Assembly (NCBI RefSeq): GCF_018143015.1
Contig: NC_054748.1
Location: 4,764,080-4,828,079, forward strand
Reading direction: 5' to 3'
Length of the DNA stretch: 64,000 bases
From: Lytechinus variegatus
Lineage: Eukaryota; Echinodermata; Echinoidea; Temnopleuroida; Toxopneustidae
Position 1 is the stretch's first letter. Each line of letters begins with the position of its first letter. The notes beneath the pieces were generated by a model. That model was given only the letters and a program-made list of their open reading frames with translations, searched no databases and was not told the DNA's origin. The translations under genes and the position numbers were made by a program. Positions 1-12,683 of this stretch are shown here, piece by piece.

Positions 1-1756
1 AAAATCCAGTTTTAAAGAGCAAATAGTGATAAAACCTCAGTCAATGCATTATCCCTTCTGTCACGAGTTCCCCCATTTCTCTCTCTCAACCCATTTTTTT
101 CTGTCCCTCTCTCTCATTCCACTGATTCCATCTCCCCCTCTCTCACTCTTTCCCTCTATCAACCATTTTATCCATGTATTTAGATGTATTCATTCATCTT
201 CCTTCATTTCTGTATCATGTCTATTCTCTTTCTATCTTGAACTTTTTCTCTAATTATTTTCATTTCATCTTTCTCTCTCCCTCCCCCCCCCCTCTCCGCT
301 CGTCCACTTTGTTCCAATCGTTGGACAAAAATGGATTTCGATAATAAATGGGGAAAATAGCAGGGAAAATTGAAGTTATCTCATAAGACGTGTCTATTAA
401 TTGGGAACTTATGACAAACGGCAAAATAAACAAGATATGAAAATAATAAATATGTGTGAAGTTATTCTAAGAATTGGATGAATCTTGATTTTGTAATAAT
501 AATAATAATTGTGCATTTGGGAGTCATTTACGCTCCTCATACCTGCGTATAACTATTATCATGATGTGTGTGGGGGAACGTGCATTTCTATAGACATACA
601 TAATTTGTAATCTCTCTCACGCGCAATCCTCTTATTTCTTCTCTCCCTCTTTATCGTTGTCATTCCCCTCTCTCTCCCTAGCGTTCCCTATCTCTATTGG
701 GAGACAATCTATAATCCTGCCAGTGCTATCCTGTAATTAACTAATGGGGCGACTGAATCTCATTAGCAACTATGACCAGTCCCCTTTTAGGTCCCTCACG
801 CCCCATGTGCCATCGCACAATCCCCACCCACACCCTCACTCCGAACTGATTTGTGTTCATCAACAAAGATAGATATAGCACCGCGTTGGGTGTTTGGGCA
901 TTATACATGTATATCATATTTCAAATTCGATGTATGGGTAAAGCGTGTATTTTTGGTGCGTGCATATTGCGGCAAAGATGGGTGTAATACTTTAGTATGA
1001 GGTTCAACCAGTGACTTATCGCGTTCAATAGTTGCATGCAGTTAGCCATGTTAGCATTAGAATCTTGTATAGTAATTTTACCGTATCAGCTTGATTTCAT
1101 GTAATGTGGAAATGGCACAATTCCAAATATATTATTATAGTACAATTCAGGCATTGATATGTTTTCACGTACTTGTTCTCGTTGATTCGATTTTTGACAA
1201 TTATAGTGGGAACAAGTTTGTTTAAAATATACGAACGCTAATAATTCCAAATATTACCTCGCTTCAAGGTGTTATGAAATTGAACGGATATGGGATATTC
1301 GTAATTGTAATAACTGTAAGGTAATGTAATCATGAAATTGAAATAAATTGTAATAAATTGAAATATTGTTTTTTACTGACCTATCCACTTAAAGTCGATT
1401 GTGCTGCATTCGGTAATGTATGTTTTGGAATTTTGGCGCTTTTCGGAAAAATAAGATCGCAAAAAAATACAGAAAACAAATTCTTCCTAAACTAAGGCTG
1501 AATGTATTTTTTTCTTCTAATCTGTTCCATATGTATTGTTTATTAACTTTGATTAGTATCACAGACGTTGCGCTGTGAAAGGTCCATTTTCTATAAGGGC
1601 AACATCCTCATTTGTGTGAGGATCGCGAAATTGATGTAATGGAGAACATACGACCTTCTGGTAGCATTCCAATTACGTATGATTTCAACCACAGTCTCAA
1701 GTGTCTCTCGAAAAGGGAATATCAATAAAGGTTGTAGGAAATTAAGCTGAAAACCT
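1..1756. other. Non-coding flank with polypyrimidine tract
   Basis: I see no gene here. Positions about 60-300 are a CT-rich low-complexity tract, and a second CT-rich patch lies at about 620-700. The remainder is AT-rich sequence without a recognisable repeat or long reading frame. Confidence 0.6.
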
Positions 1757-1866
1757 GTGTGTGAAGGAGGAGGTAAAATATTTCATATATTATTATATAT
1801 ATATATATATGTTACGTGCCCTGCCGTTTGTAATTTGCAGAGAGTCGGGAATAGAAAAGAAGCAGT

Positions 1867-1869
<3 letters not shown>

Positions 1870-1938
<69 letters not shown>
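1870..1938. repeat. (AT)n microsatellite
   Basis: An uninterrupted AT dinucleotide run of about 69 bp, with a shorter AT run at about 1793-1810. Reading frames through it are Tyr-Ile repeats and are artefacts. Confidence 0.95.
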
Positions 1939-1940
<2 letters not shown>

Positions 1941-2708
1941 ATTAGGGTCAAGAAATGCATTGGTTTCTTCAAAGATAAATCATAAATGGTTTTGAAAGTA
2001 TGTAACGTATGATGCAAGTAACCCTTCATTTATTGTATCTCTAAAACATAAATGGCAGAATCATCTTTGTCGAATGATATCAAAATTTATACACGCTGTT
2101 CAAAGAGTTAAACTGACCGAAAAGTGCGTTTAAGACAAACGTATAAATCGAATGATTTAAAGAAGGGCCTTGTCAGTGCTTTTCCCGGACTAATTTGATT
2201 CCAGCCAATCAGATGCATTAATTTCAGTAGCTTATAACAGTTTCAGTAAAAAAGAAACCCATGAACTATTTGTTTCATGAAAAGCTATCCAGGTGCTGGA
2301 AGAGGTCGAGTTATAAATCCCCAGAAATCTGTACACTCTAGGAGAGTCACTTCTCAAATAAGATATTGAACATCAACATGATATTCTGAAGTGCTTTTCT
2401 TGAAGAGGGCTCAACTACGTAGTTTGGAAAGGTCAGTGTTGTTCAGATATTTGCTCAATATCGTGTCTACATGTTGGTCTACCATGGGGCTTACGAATCT
2501 ATTTGTATACATGGAGGGCTTTCATATCATTTGGAGATGAAACTGTTTTAATGCAATCGGTGAGGATTCGAATAACGATGGGGTTTCTAATCTATGTTGA
2601 GGTGTAGGCGCATGTTTTGCCACCGTCAGCTGCCGAACTTTTGAAATAAATTCTTTTTCAAGGTCGCTGTCATATCTGCCTGGTTAGAATAGCTGGTGAT
2701 GCTACACA

Positions 2709-2808
2709 GTCATATCGACCGAACCCTACAACTAACCGACCAATTGCATGCACTTCGAAGTAAACGTAACAGCTTGGTTCGGTTGGTAGTTGGCTTCGTT
2801 AGTGTGAC
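2709..2808. repeat. Small inverted-repeat element (MITE-like)
   Basis: The arm at 2709-2743 pairs imperfectly with the arm at 2774-2808 (right arm begins TTGGTTCGGTTGGTAG) around a 30-bp loop. The structure resembles a solo hairpin MITE. No clear target duplication was found. The flanking 2.0-4.1 kb hold nothing else I can name. Confidence 0.45.
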
Positions 2809-4114
2809 CTGCAGCTTTCGAATGCGTGCGGGTGGGACAGCTGTTTAGGAATCAATTTCGCAGAATGAATATTACATTAATGTTCTGCTCATCAAATACC
2901 GTCCTGACAGACAGTGTAACATTTTCTTTTTATTCTATTCAGATGGGGCATGTGCACTTTGTAATTGAACAGGCTATCCAAATTTAACGAAGATTTTTTA
3001 TCCAATGATATGGTAGAGAAACACGCAATCAATGGCAGCACACTTTCAAAATTACATCATATACCGGTATAACATACTGTCCCAAATCGAATTCTTCATA
3101 TTTGTTAACTATTTCGCAGTGTGCTGTCATGAATTTATCGTCTTCCGTTTAAGAAATACATCGAGTGTGCCTGATAAGCTGATTTATTCAAATAGTGTAG
3201 AAATGGGGATAACATTTGACGTCTAGACTTCCTCTCCAATTAATAGATAAATTAGTTAATCAAATTTTCTCGTTGAGATTTAGACAGATGGGGCCCCTTT
3301 CACGTCATTTATGCATACAGTTCTTGACAGGTCTTTTGAAAATACATGCTCTCGACAGGGACACTATAAAAACTTCCACCTTTGTATCTTGCATACACAT
3401 TACATTCTCACATTCATGCCAAACTTCCATGTTCTCTTCATCTCAGACATGCCAGATAAGTTCAATGTTTTGCAAGAAAATGTTTGTAAAATATTTTACC
3501 ACTTTGCCAACATAATGATTATGCCTATCGATAGGGTCCTAGTCCAAGAACTTTCCCTTCGGTAGACCGGGAAAGAAAATGCAACGAGGTACACAATTAT
3601 GAATAAAGTAAACGGTTTTCATTGCATATTAACTGTACAGTATAGAACCAAGATGCAGAGATTAATAACAAATATTCACCACCAACATCATCGTCATTGT
3701 CATCATCATGATCGTGTTATGTCGAATCGTGCAAGGTTTATTTTTTGTGGACAATGGCAGCGTCTTTCTGTTTAAAAGTGATTTATAAGAGAAGGTATGG
3801 CAAATTGCCTTTTAAATCGTCATTGTTTCCAATCGAATTTTACTCACCTGCTTGTGTTGTAAAATAATTTGATTAATTATGTCCCCTTGGTGCCTCTATG
3901 CTTCGAAAACTTTTACAAAAAATTATGATAAGACAGTTATGTTAATGTATATCACAGCTCTCCTCACGATATGTACTTGCGTCATAGCTTACTCATTAAG
4001 TAATATACTTTTAGTGTGTTTTCTGATCCTATTATGTATCTGTCTACACGTATGTACCTATATATCTATATATTTATACATACATATTTTTTATCTCTAG
4101 CTCAATGCTTAATG

Positions 4115-4353
4115 CACAACAAAAACTTTGGTGTCAACCGGTGTACATAGAGGACCACACCAGTCATTTTACACCTGTGTTAAATGTGTGGGTTTATTTT
4201 TACACCTATAGGTGTTATGACAACACCTTTTGTTGTTATATTTACACTCTTTGGTGTTATGTTTAATCTCTGGGGTGTAATTTTAACACCTGAGGGTGTG
4301 GTCCTCTATTAACACCAATTGGTGTCAGTTTTAACACCGCAGTTTTTACAGTG
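4115..4353. mobile_element. MITE with CACTGTAAAAA terminus and AACACC/GGTGTT palindromes
   Basis: The right end read inward is CACTGTAAAAACTGCGGTGT. The left end is CACAACAAAAACTTTGGTGT. Further in, both arms carry the block ATAGAGGACCACACC in inverted orientation. The interior is built of repeated AACACC and GGTGTT words, giving several small hairpins. There is no coding capacity. The terminus resembles that of the element at 36933-37141, so the two may share a transposase source. Confidence 0.7.
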
Positions 4354-5267
4354 TATAACTTTCTTTGTTCCTTTATTTCATTGATCTCAAAGAAAGAAAC
4401 AGTATTAAATGTTGATATTGAAGAATATCGCTATGTGGAATAGGAATACAATTCATTTTGTTATATATATTTTGGCGCTGTTAAGTATGAATATTTGTAA
4501 TACTTTATATATAACATGTATAGAATATTAAATTCTGTCACATGACGCACTTTGTTATGATTTATGATATTTGTGAAATTCTTAACATTATGACTTAAAT
4601 GCTAATCTACGCCGCGCCAGACAATATAAGCACAATAAACACAATATAAGCAATATTAAGTCGGGTATGCAATATAAATAGGCTACTTCGTACAAAAAGC
4701 TATAATTAACACAGAAAGACTTTTCATATCACCTTCTAATAGATGTACAACCACAACTCATAAAATAATCATTTTGTTCCACTAACGGATATGCATAGTG
4801 CGATTTTTTTAAAAGTGTAGTTTGACTACATTTTATGTTTTTTTTTCTTCAATATTTTCGTATAAAAATTAATACAAATGTGAATATAAATATTTGTCTT
4901 ATTTACAAAGGAAAGGAAAACTTATGATGCTAAAAATTCAGTTCTTCCATCTTGTTGGAGATTCCAAACCTTTAAACTCTTTAAACATACATCATTCGTC
5001 GTAATGACGTTAATTAGAAAATCAAAAGAGCCGTAATATTAAAAAGATTTGCACTAAGAAATTAATGATAAATAAACAAAATGGGAAATCATTTATGGCG
5101 CAATATGTGTTTTAAACAAATTACGTATCGCTCTAACTTTTGCAAGAATGTACTCGTAAAAGAAACAACGATGTTACAGTTACAAATTTGATGTTATTTT
5201 TTCTTTATAGGACCATTGTACATTAGTTTGTTGAACAGAGGTACGACTGATGATCCCTTTTCAAAGG

Positions 5268-5392
5268 TAGGGCTGTAAAAAAAAGTCCCCATTGTTTTTA
5301 ATGCATGTGTGATAGTGTCACTTCTTGACTGTAGGGCTATGCAAAAACCCCGTTGTCTTGAATGCATGTGTGATAGTGTCATTTCTTGACTC
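5268..5392. repeat. Tandem duplication, about 63 bp x 2
   Basis: Two adjacent copies start with TAGGGCT and end with GTGTCAYTTCTTGACT. Both contain AATGCATGTGTGATAGTGTC. They differ by a few substitutions and small indels. Confidence 0.85.
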
Positions 5393-5439
5393 TAAGTGTT
5401 TAACTTTCATACATTTTTTTACCCTTAGGCCCATATTCC

Positions 5440-5600
5440 GAGGTCTAGTGTCCCGCAACACAAAGGTTAGCGATTAATGGTACGCTTGATTTTTAGGATT
5501 GATTGTATATAGCAGTCAATGCAACCGATCGTAGGAAAATGTTCTACGATATTTGTTAAAGTGATTGGTTAACATTGGTTTGACTTTTAAAAAATCTGAG
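5440..5600. repeat. Dispersed repeat (AACACAAAGGTTAG family)
   Basis: The core AACACAAAGGTTAGCGATTA recurs with one change at about 28583-28602, where it is again followed by sequence ending in a 'gattggtt/accaatca' motif. This supports a dispersed repeat. The rest of 5.6-6.9 kb shows no feature. Confidence 0.5.
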
Positions 5601-6854
5601 CTAGAAGGTCACACTTGTCACCTGTGAAGCCCAGAAAAAATTGCGTTCGAAAGTAATTATTTAGTGCTTCAAAAATTGAAATACAAAGTGACCGGAAATA
5701 TCATCTTAATTTCATCCCATACACTTATGTGTAGTATTTAGGCGTCTATGGGACACCTATTTACAAAATTGGGGTTTGCCTTGTAGTTTTAGCTTTTCAT
5801 TCTAATAATGGTTGTTTTCAGGGTTTATTAGTTCTAATACATGCACTTGTACACGTGTTTCATCTTGGTTTGGCAATTTTTTAAATTGGCTGCTCACAAA
5901 GTTAAACAATACCTTTAAGCTTTGTGTTTCATGCCTCTGTTAAAAATAAGCCATTGTCTTATTCTCTGCTGAGATTATGGGAAACCAACAAATCAAAATT
6001 TGTGTTAATATATTCATTATGTATACCGTTTTTTCTTGCTTTCATGATGACTCAAATATTTTGTTCAACATTTCAAAACAGTTGTGAATGATTTGAATGT
6101 CAGCTGATCTGATCAATTGAGCATGTACCAGTAAAAAGTTATGCCACAATTGGCTGTCTATAGTTAATAAGTAACTTTGAACTAGAATTTGATTTGAATC
6201 TGAGTTCAGACTATGAGCCTTTGTGTTTAGGTGTTCTTTTTTAAACCACTTTCTATCATCTATAAATGTTATTTTGTTCGTGGTGATGAACGTGTAAATG
6301 CAGCAAGCTCCGTGCATAAAATCATAGTTGGAATCTGTCTGGAATATTGGAGTTCATTTTTGATGTGCTCCAATTGAAACTCAACTAACCCAAATATGAT
6401 TTTTCGTTCAATCTAACGACTAATAAACAAGGCACTGCTATATCTTGAGAAATATTTACAAAAGCTATTTCTCAAGAATCACTAGATTCTTTAATTGCTT
6501 GTTCTATTCTGACATTTTTTTCTGACATACGCTTGCTTCGCAAATACTGATCGTTACCCAAAACGCTCTCCGTCCAGGGAATATTTTGATCTTATACATG
6601 ACATTGTTCTTAGACAGAGCATTGCATAAAAGCATATTATGGTTAGAATGCAAAAAAGCGCAGCGATCGAGTCTAGGGGAGAGAGCCGTATAAATTGACA
6701 TCAATTACCGGGGGAAATGCTTGTTAGCTGCGGCGCGGTAAATGGTACCGCGCGCACGCATGAAATCATTGTAATCTCTATAGAATGGTCGTTCTTGTTA
6801 TTGTTTAATCTCAGTTGTAATTTCGAATTCATGTCAGCAAGGCTTAGAACTCCA

Positions 6855-6860
6855 TTTATT
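6855..6860 (-). promoter_or_regulatory. Candidate polyadenylation signal AATAAA
   Basis: An AATAAA on the minus strand lies 66 bp downstream of the potassium channel stop codon. It fits the orientation of the gene, but such hexamers are common in AT-rich DNA, so it is only a candidate. Confidence 0.3.
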
Positions 6861-6925
6861 GCAATGCAAGGTACTAGTGGCAAGTTGTACAAAATTCAAA
6901 CAAAAAAGAATATCATTAGCCATAG

Positions 6926-8629
6926 TTAGACATCTGTTTCTATGCTAAGCATTTTAAGATTATTATTCCTTATACAGTTGCCCTGAACATTATTTGGCTT
7001 TGAATTACCATTGTGATTAGATTTCCTACTTGACGATTCTAATAGCCCCTCTTCCATCTCCACAAAATCATGTTGATCCAACTCACTATTACCTTCACTT
7101 TTATCGTCAATAGAGGGCGCTTGTTGGAACGGACAGCTTGATACATGTGAGTAGTTTGAGGAATCCTCACCGTCGTCCTCCCGGTGGTAAAAATAATTGA
7201 AATTGGACACGATTACAGGAACAGGAAGCGCGATCGTCAGTACGCCCGTTATTGCGCAGAGCGATCCTACGATTTTAGCACCTGTACTTTTGGGTTTCAT
7301 GTCACCATAACCGACAGTTGTCATGGTGACTACTGCCCACCAGAAGGCATCGGGGATACTCTTAAAGATAGGTTCGCCGTTTTCGTCCGAGCTGTCAGCA
7401 TCGGCGAAGTAGACGGCGCTTGAGTATAGGACAACCCCAATGCACAGGAAGAATATGAGCAGGCCTAGCTCACGCATACTGGCCTTTAAAGTTCGACCAA
7501 GAATTTGTAAGCCCCGAGAGTGCCTCGAAAGCTTGAATATTCTGAATACGCGAACAAGTCGGATAACACGAAGGATGGCTAAGGACATAGCCTGGCTGTT
7601 AGTATCTGTGGATGACTGGGCGATCATGGTGCCCACTTGTATAAAATATGGAAGTACTGCTATGATGTCAATGATATTCATGACGTTTTTTGCAAAGGCC
7701 AATTTGCTTGGGCTCGACAGAAATCGAACCAGAATTTCGAAAGTAAACCAAACAATGCAGCACGTTTCGATCACAAAGAACGGGTGGCGGAAGTATGCCG
7801 CCAGTTCTGCACTTTTTAAGGCAGCATCTGCTTCCTCCGATGACATCGTTCTATTGCCTGATTGAGTTGGCGTGGGCACCGTAGTCGCTGCCATAGTCGC
7901 TCCACAAGTAGTAACCCCTGATCCACTCTCCGTCATCTTACGCGCGTCTTTGAACTCTGGCATTGTTTCCATACAGAAAATTACAATTGATATAAGGATT
8001 ACACTAACAGAAATGATTGCTACAACTCTAGCCATTCTAGAAGACTCGGGATATTCAAATAGAAGCCACATTTTCTTTTGCAAGGGATTCGTAGGCAATA
8101 CTTTTTCCTCATCTTGAATGAAGCCCTCGTCCTCTCTGTACTTTGTCATTGCTTCATCGCCCAGTTCATAGAATTTTATTTCCTCTGTGAAGACATCTAT
8201 AGGAACATTGACAGGCCTCCGCAACCGTCCCCCACTTTGGTAATAGTACAAAATGGCATCAAAGCTCGGTCGATTACGATCGAAAAAGTATTCGTTCCGA
8301 ATGGGATCAAAATACCTGATCCTTCGCTCAGGGTTTCCTAGTAAAGTGTTTGGAAATTGGTTCAGAGTCTTGAGGTGTGTTTCGTAGTGGAGACCACTGA
8401 CGTTGATGACAACGCGTTCCCATCCAGGATCTTCGCTTGCCATGTCTTCCCCGCTGTCACTGCTGTCATCACCTTGCTCAAGGAGTCGAGGTAGAGACCG
8501 ACAGTTGCTCATAGCGCCAGAGATGTTTCCTCCACTGGGGGTATGAGACATTGACCTTCCGTAGTGCCGTGGGGTGGATGCATACGGATTACCCGATGCT
8601 GCCTCAAGCCCTGCCATTGCCGCTTCCAT
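6926..8629 (-). CDS. Shaker-type (Kv1) voltage-gated potassium channel alpha subunit
   Basis: A single uninterrupted frame of 567 residues from the ATG at 8629 encodes a complete Kv1 subunit. It should form a tetrameric plasma-membrane channel giving voltage-dependent K+ efflux. Order: T1 tetramerisation domain about 71-170 (contains [20 protein letters not shown]); S1 about 201-223; S1-S2 loop with an NRT glycosylation sequon at N259; S2 about 284-307; S3 about 315-336; S4 about 350-377 with basic residues every third position (R354, R357, R360, R363, K366, R369); S5 about 387-410; selectivity filter TVGYG 438-442; S6 about 452-481 with PVP at 469-471; C-terminal ETDV, a class I PDZ ligand as in Shaker and Kv1.4. 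The frame is open upstream to a stop at 8786-8788 but holds no in-frame ATG before 8629 (8749 is TTG). The start is therefore the ATG at 8629, unless a spliced 5' exon joins. T1, S4 and S6 identify Kv1 and not Kv2-4. Intronless coding is usual for Kv1 genes. Confidence 0.96.
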   Translation of the reverse strand: MEAAMAGLEAASGNPYASTPRHYGRSMSHTPSGGNISGAMSNCRSLPRLLEQGDDSSDSGEDMASEDPGWERVVINVSGLHYETHLKTLNQFPNTLLGNPERRIRYFDPIRNEYFFDRNRPSFDAILYYYQSGGRLRRPVNVPIDVFTEEIKFYELGDEAMTKYREDEGFIQDEEKVLPTNPLQKKMWLLFEYPESSRMARVVAIISVSVILISIVIFCMETMPEFKDARKMTESGSGVTTCGATMAATTVPTPTQSGNRTMSSEEADAALKSAELAAYFRHPFFVIETCCIVWFTFEILVRFLSSPSKLAFAKNVMNIIDIIAVLPYFIQVGTMIAQSSTDTNSQAMSLAILRVIRLVRVFRIFKLSRHSRGLQILGRTLKASMRELGLLIFFLCIGVVLYSSAVYFADADSSDENGEPIFKSIPDAFWWAVVTMTTVGYGDMKPKSTGAKIVGSLCAITGVLTIALPVPVIVSNFNYFYHREDDGEDSSNYSHVSSCPFQQAPSIDDKSEGNSELDQHDFVEMEEGLLESSSRKSNHNGNSKPNNVQGNCIRNNNLKMLSIETDV

Positions 8630-8789
8630 CCTTGGACTTGCCGTAGAGGGCGCCAAGGAGGTCTTGGGCTGCTTTTTCCTACCCCAGGATCTATTTTGCC
8701 TGTTGTTCGAGCGAGACCAGGCAGGGTTTAACCCCCAACGCTCGATCAAATCAATTTTATGGTTGAAAATGGTGGCGGTTGGTGTTTAA

Positions 8790-11392
8790 CAATTAAAGAA
8801 AAAAAAGTAGCGCGCCTAAATAAAAAAAACAACTTAAATTCAGTTCAAAGGGGGCAGCACGTTGAGCAAATATTAGGGGAAAGGGGTCAAAAGGGGTGAG
8901 GCTGGCTTTCTTAAAGTTGCCACCAATCGTCAAATTGTTTCTATCCGCACGCTGAAAATAGATTAATGATCTCTTGCCGAGATCAGTTCCTAAATATAGG
9001 TAAAGCTATGCTAGTTCTGTGCACTGATTACAATATAATCATGTTCATAAGTCAAAGATATGCAATTTAAGACCAATCATAAATAATTACCTTTAACAAG
9101 CAACTTAAATGATCTTTTAACAGCTTCAGATATAAAGTACGCCTTCTGCTGCAGGTTATTAGTTTTGTACTTACCATAAAAACACCATATGATAAAATAC
9201 CAAGTTATAGAATTGATTTGGCAGATCAGGAGCTATCTTTCCGAAAGCCTCGATGCCTAAGACGCAGGGGATCAAGGTCAAGGAGATGTGAATAACTTTT
9301 CAACAACTGAAATTACATCCAAACAAAACTGAGAAACCAGCGGTGCATTCCTATCAAAATCATCACAAAACAAGCTTCCCGGAAGTTATTACATGGATGT
9401 CGGAAGATTTGAAGCATAAATCGTCCAACTGACTCCGTTAGAAAACGATGTCCACTTTCTATGTACATTGAATTAAATCATGAACGGTAAGAGAAATAAG
9501 TCTATGCATATACATTCAATATCGCCGTGCGTGAACGTTTGCTTGAACTCTTCTTGGTATCCCTGTTAGTTTTCCTCGCAAGTTCTTCGGAATCCAACTC
9601 CTTGGTTCATGTGAGATCGGTTTCCTATGTTGCTAGCGCTTTGGGTGTCGACCCCTCCCCCTATCAATAACTTGATATGAACACATCCTCATCTCTTGTT
9701 TCTTCAACCACAGGCGAGTTACACGGAGGGAGGACAGCCATGAAAGGAGAAACTACAGTACACTATGTTCCGATCTACCAAAGCTTTCCTTTGATCCGTT
9801 CAAAACGAACGGCACACCAGCAGCAGCCTCTGTAATGGCGGCGGTGAACTGAAATTGTCGCGAGAGCTAGCAATGAACTCTCCTCGTTCAGATAGCTGGC
9901 AGCGCCCGGCCTGGACCTCTTGTTCTTTATTCGTTAATCTGAATGGCTATTCGCTGACTTCCAATGCATTGGCTACGACCTGCCGAATGGAGAACCGGCC
10001 GAACCGTGCTGGTGTAATTCCACGCCAATGAGCATAATATATGTCGGCCTCACGGCGGTGTATACACTCGCTTTTTTATTAATACACGCAGGCATCGCCG
10101 ATAATGTGCGCGTGTTCGTGTGTGTATTACAGCATTGCTATATCTCACGGGCTCGCATCACTTGTGTGTTCTATTTGAAGAGGCGATTGCGATGACAATG
10201 AACAAGGATGTTGAATGCGGAATGAGATGGTCTTAACTCTCTCGTCGCCCATTTTCTCCCCCACTCCTCGCTGTAGCAAAGCGCTTGGGTTAATTACTTG
10301 ATGTCGTCATCGCGCTAAAACACGCATCGATGTCGAGTTTTCAGAATCATGCATTTTTTTCTCTCTCTCATTTCGTCTAATCGTGATATCCCGTGATTAG
10401 GCTTACAGAGGGGAAAAGTATTGGCGCCGGGCTGGAGTCTTTTAGCCGGGTAGTGTCTTCTTTGGATGTGCTAATTTCTACATGAGATATTGGTCGTGTA
10501 TATTGCGAATGGTGACGGTGGAAAAATGAATCGAATACTGCAAATATGTAGGCCTTTGTGGTACTAAATATATACTACTGGTTAATGTGATTGTACTAAA
10601 AATGCTTTAATACCAGTGCTATATAATCATTATCATCATATACCAAAAGCTCCATTGCAACCGAACCAATTTTTTACGTTTCTTTTATTGTCATAAAAAA
10701 ATCAGTATTCTTTGCAAGTAGATGTTTAAGCGCCAAATATGTTTTAATTATAAGTTCCTTACAAGCCATGACACATGTATAAGAACGATGATGATAATGA
10801 TAATGGTGGAGATGAAGATTAAACTTTAGCAGCGAAAATGATATGATATTTTTTCGTGAAGCTCGACCTATTGATACATCACACGAGTAAAAATGTAAAA
10901 ATACATCACACGAGTACTACAGAGTAAGCAAAGAACAATTAAGCTGTAAAAGAAAAGGAAACTCGCGTTTAAAATGGTCAAAATTCTCCGATTTATTCTG
11001 TTTACGGTTATTACCTAATTACAACAATTATGACAATTTGGATAATGAAAGTGATGATATCTGTTATAATAACTCCAACAATAATATCAATAAAGAGATC
11101 AAAATTCATAACAACTTCATAAAGACAATGATTTAATCCATTTTAGTAAGAATGATGACATCAGGAACATCGGCAACTATAATTGATTTATATTCATTTT
11201 GCGATTTTGATTTTTTTTTTCAAATAAAAGTAATGTGCAAAATCGATTAAGATATATCGTAAATGATTACTGTTAAAACGAATAATACACAATTGTAATA
11301 GTCTTTTAAGACAAAAAAGACCATGTAGGGATTATGAAAATAGTAATTTAAATGAAAAGGGAATATGGAATGAAAATATAAATGAAGCATAT
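8790..11392. other. Upstream flank of the Kv1 gene; CpG-richer block
   Basis: No coding region is supported. About 9530-10330 is visibly richer in CpG and GC than its surroundings, and it lies 0.9-1.7 kb upstream of the channel ATG on the correct side. It could hold the promoter or 5'-UTR exon of the channel gene. Beyond 10.4 kb the sequence is AT-rich with short ATG/ATA microsatellite patches. Confidence 0.35.
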
Positions 11393-11757
11393 GAAGAGCT
11401 CAGTTGCAAACGGGGTTAGGTCTTTTTTTTCGTCAAATTCAATTGTATTTTGTCTCATTTTTAGTTGCTTTATAAGATGATACTCGAAACAAGTTGAAAT
11501 TCCTATTAAAAAGTGGACAAACTTGGCAAAGAAAAATCACCCTTTTTTCAAAAAGGGGTTAGGTCCACATAGATTTTTTTTTGTAAAATGATATTTTTTT
11601 AATGTGAAAACAGGCAGCTTTCTTTTACACTCAATTTTATGTTCACATCGTACGGCATCATAAAAAAATTAGTTTCGCATAAGAATATTGCAATATTTGA
11701 TATTAAAAGAATTATTTTTTTGGAGTGGACCTAACCCCTTTTGCAACCAAACTCTTC
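11393..11757. mobile_element. MITE, 'TTGCAAAAGGGGTTAGG' family, copy 1
   Basis: The left end GAAGAGCTCAGTTGCAAACG and the right end, read inward as GAAGAGTTTGGTTGCAAAAG, form inverted repeats of about 30 bp enclosing 365 bp. An internal inverted unit with AAAAAGGGGTTAGGTCCAC starts near 11555. A second copy with the same inner sequence (ATTTTATGTTCACAT, then ATAAGARTATTGCA) lies at about 60050-60381. There is no coding capacity. Confidence 0.75.
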
Positions 11758-11930
11758 TGAAGAGCTCATTTCTCAAAACGGGCTAGGTAAATTTTTCATA
11801 GATTTATTGTTTTCTTTCTCAAAAACTATAGACTTATAGTCGCTCTGATGATTTCACAGAAAATTTGAAGTTCACATTAAAACGTGAATAAAAGTGGCAA
11901 AAAATCAATTTTCTATTCAAAAGAAATACA
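11758..11930. repeat. Diverged direct repeat of the adjacent MITE left half
   Basis: It begins GAAGAGCTCATTTCTCAAAA, like the left end of the preceding element. It then shares the GTGAATAAAAGTGGCAAA block, which is also seen at about 60090. It is a second, degraded unit placed directly after the first. Confidence 0.5.
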
Positions 11931-12420
11931 AGTCACATGACTAAAGTCAAATGTCATTTAGGGTCAATGAACTTTGACCAAGTTGGGGGTATTTGTTTAA
12001 TTACCATCATAACTGAAAGTTTATGGATCTGATTTAAAAAAATGGAAAATAAAAGTAATCAAGTATCACTAAACACCCTGTTTGAGTTTCTGGTCAGATG
12101 ACGAAGGTCAAAGGTCATTTAAGGTCAATGAACTTTGGCCATGTCGGAGGTAATTATTAAATTGGTGCCATAACTTTCAAATTTTATGGATATATTTTAT
12201 GAAATGTGGCCATAGGGGCAATGAGGTACCACTGACATACTTAGGTAACATGACCAAGGTGAAATACAGTTAGGGTTTATAACGTAGTATTGTATCATTA
12301 CATGAATGGTATGGTTTGTGAATGATTATCTCATAGTAGTTTTCAAAGTCAGCACTGCTGCTATGTTGAATTACGTAAGGCAGGTGAGACTACCAGAGGC
12401 GCTCTACTTGTTCTCGGAAC
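11931..12420. repeat. About 160-bp tandem repeat (GGTCATTTAGGGTCAATGAA type)
   Basis: Units start near 11932, 12093 and 12245 (partial). They share GTCAAAKGTCATTTARGGTCAATGAACTTTG and a 'ccataact...tttatggat' block. The array ends in a distinct tail with CAAAGTCAGCACTGCTGCTA at about 12345. I recall this unit and tail as an abundant sea-urchin repeat; a search is needed to confirm. Confidence 0.75.
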
Positions 12421-12683
12421 AGTCTAAATTGCAGGTATTTAAATCGAATCCCGGGAGAATGCAGGTAGAGACCAATTGATTTCTGGATTGATTTTGATAT
12501 AAATATTTTGAGATATAAAAGAATTATCATGCATTTTACAACCATGTTTAAATCTTAATGAATTCCAATATAATTCCTTTTATATTTAAAATCAATCTTT
12601 ATGATTAAAACTATATCCAGAATTCGATTGGTCCATATCTACAATTTATCTGGATTTATTATAATTCCCTGTAGTATGGAGTG

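Noticed and set aside
1757..2029. Tyr-Ile repeat proteins (also at 15637-15825)
   Set aside because: Translations of AT microsatellites.
7184..8341. Plus-strand frames opposite the potassium channel
   Set aside because: Antisense shadows of the well-supported Kv1 coding frame.
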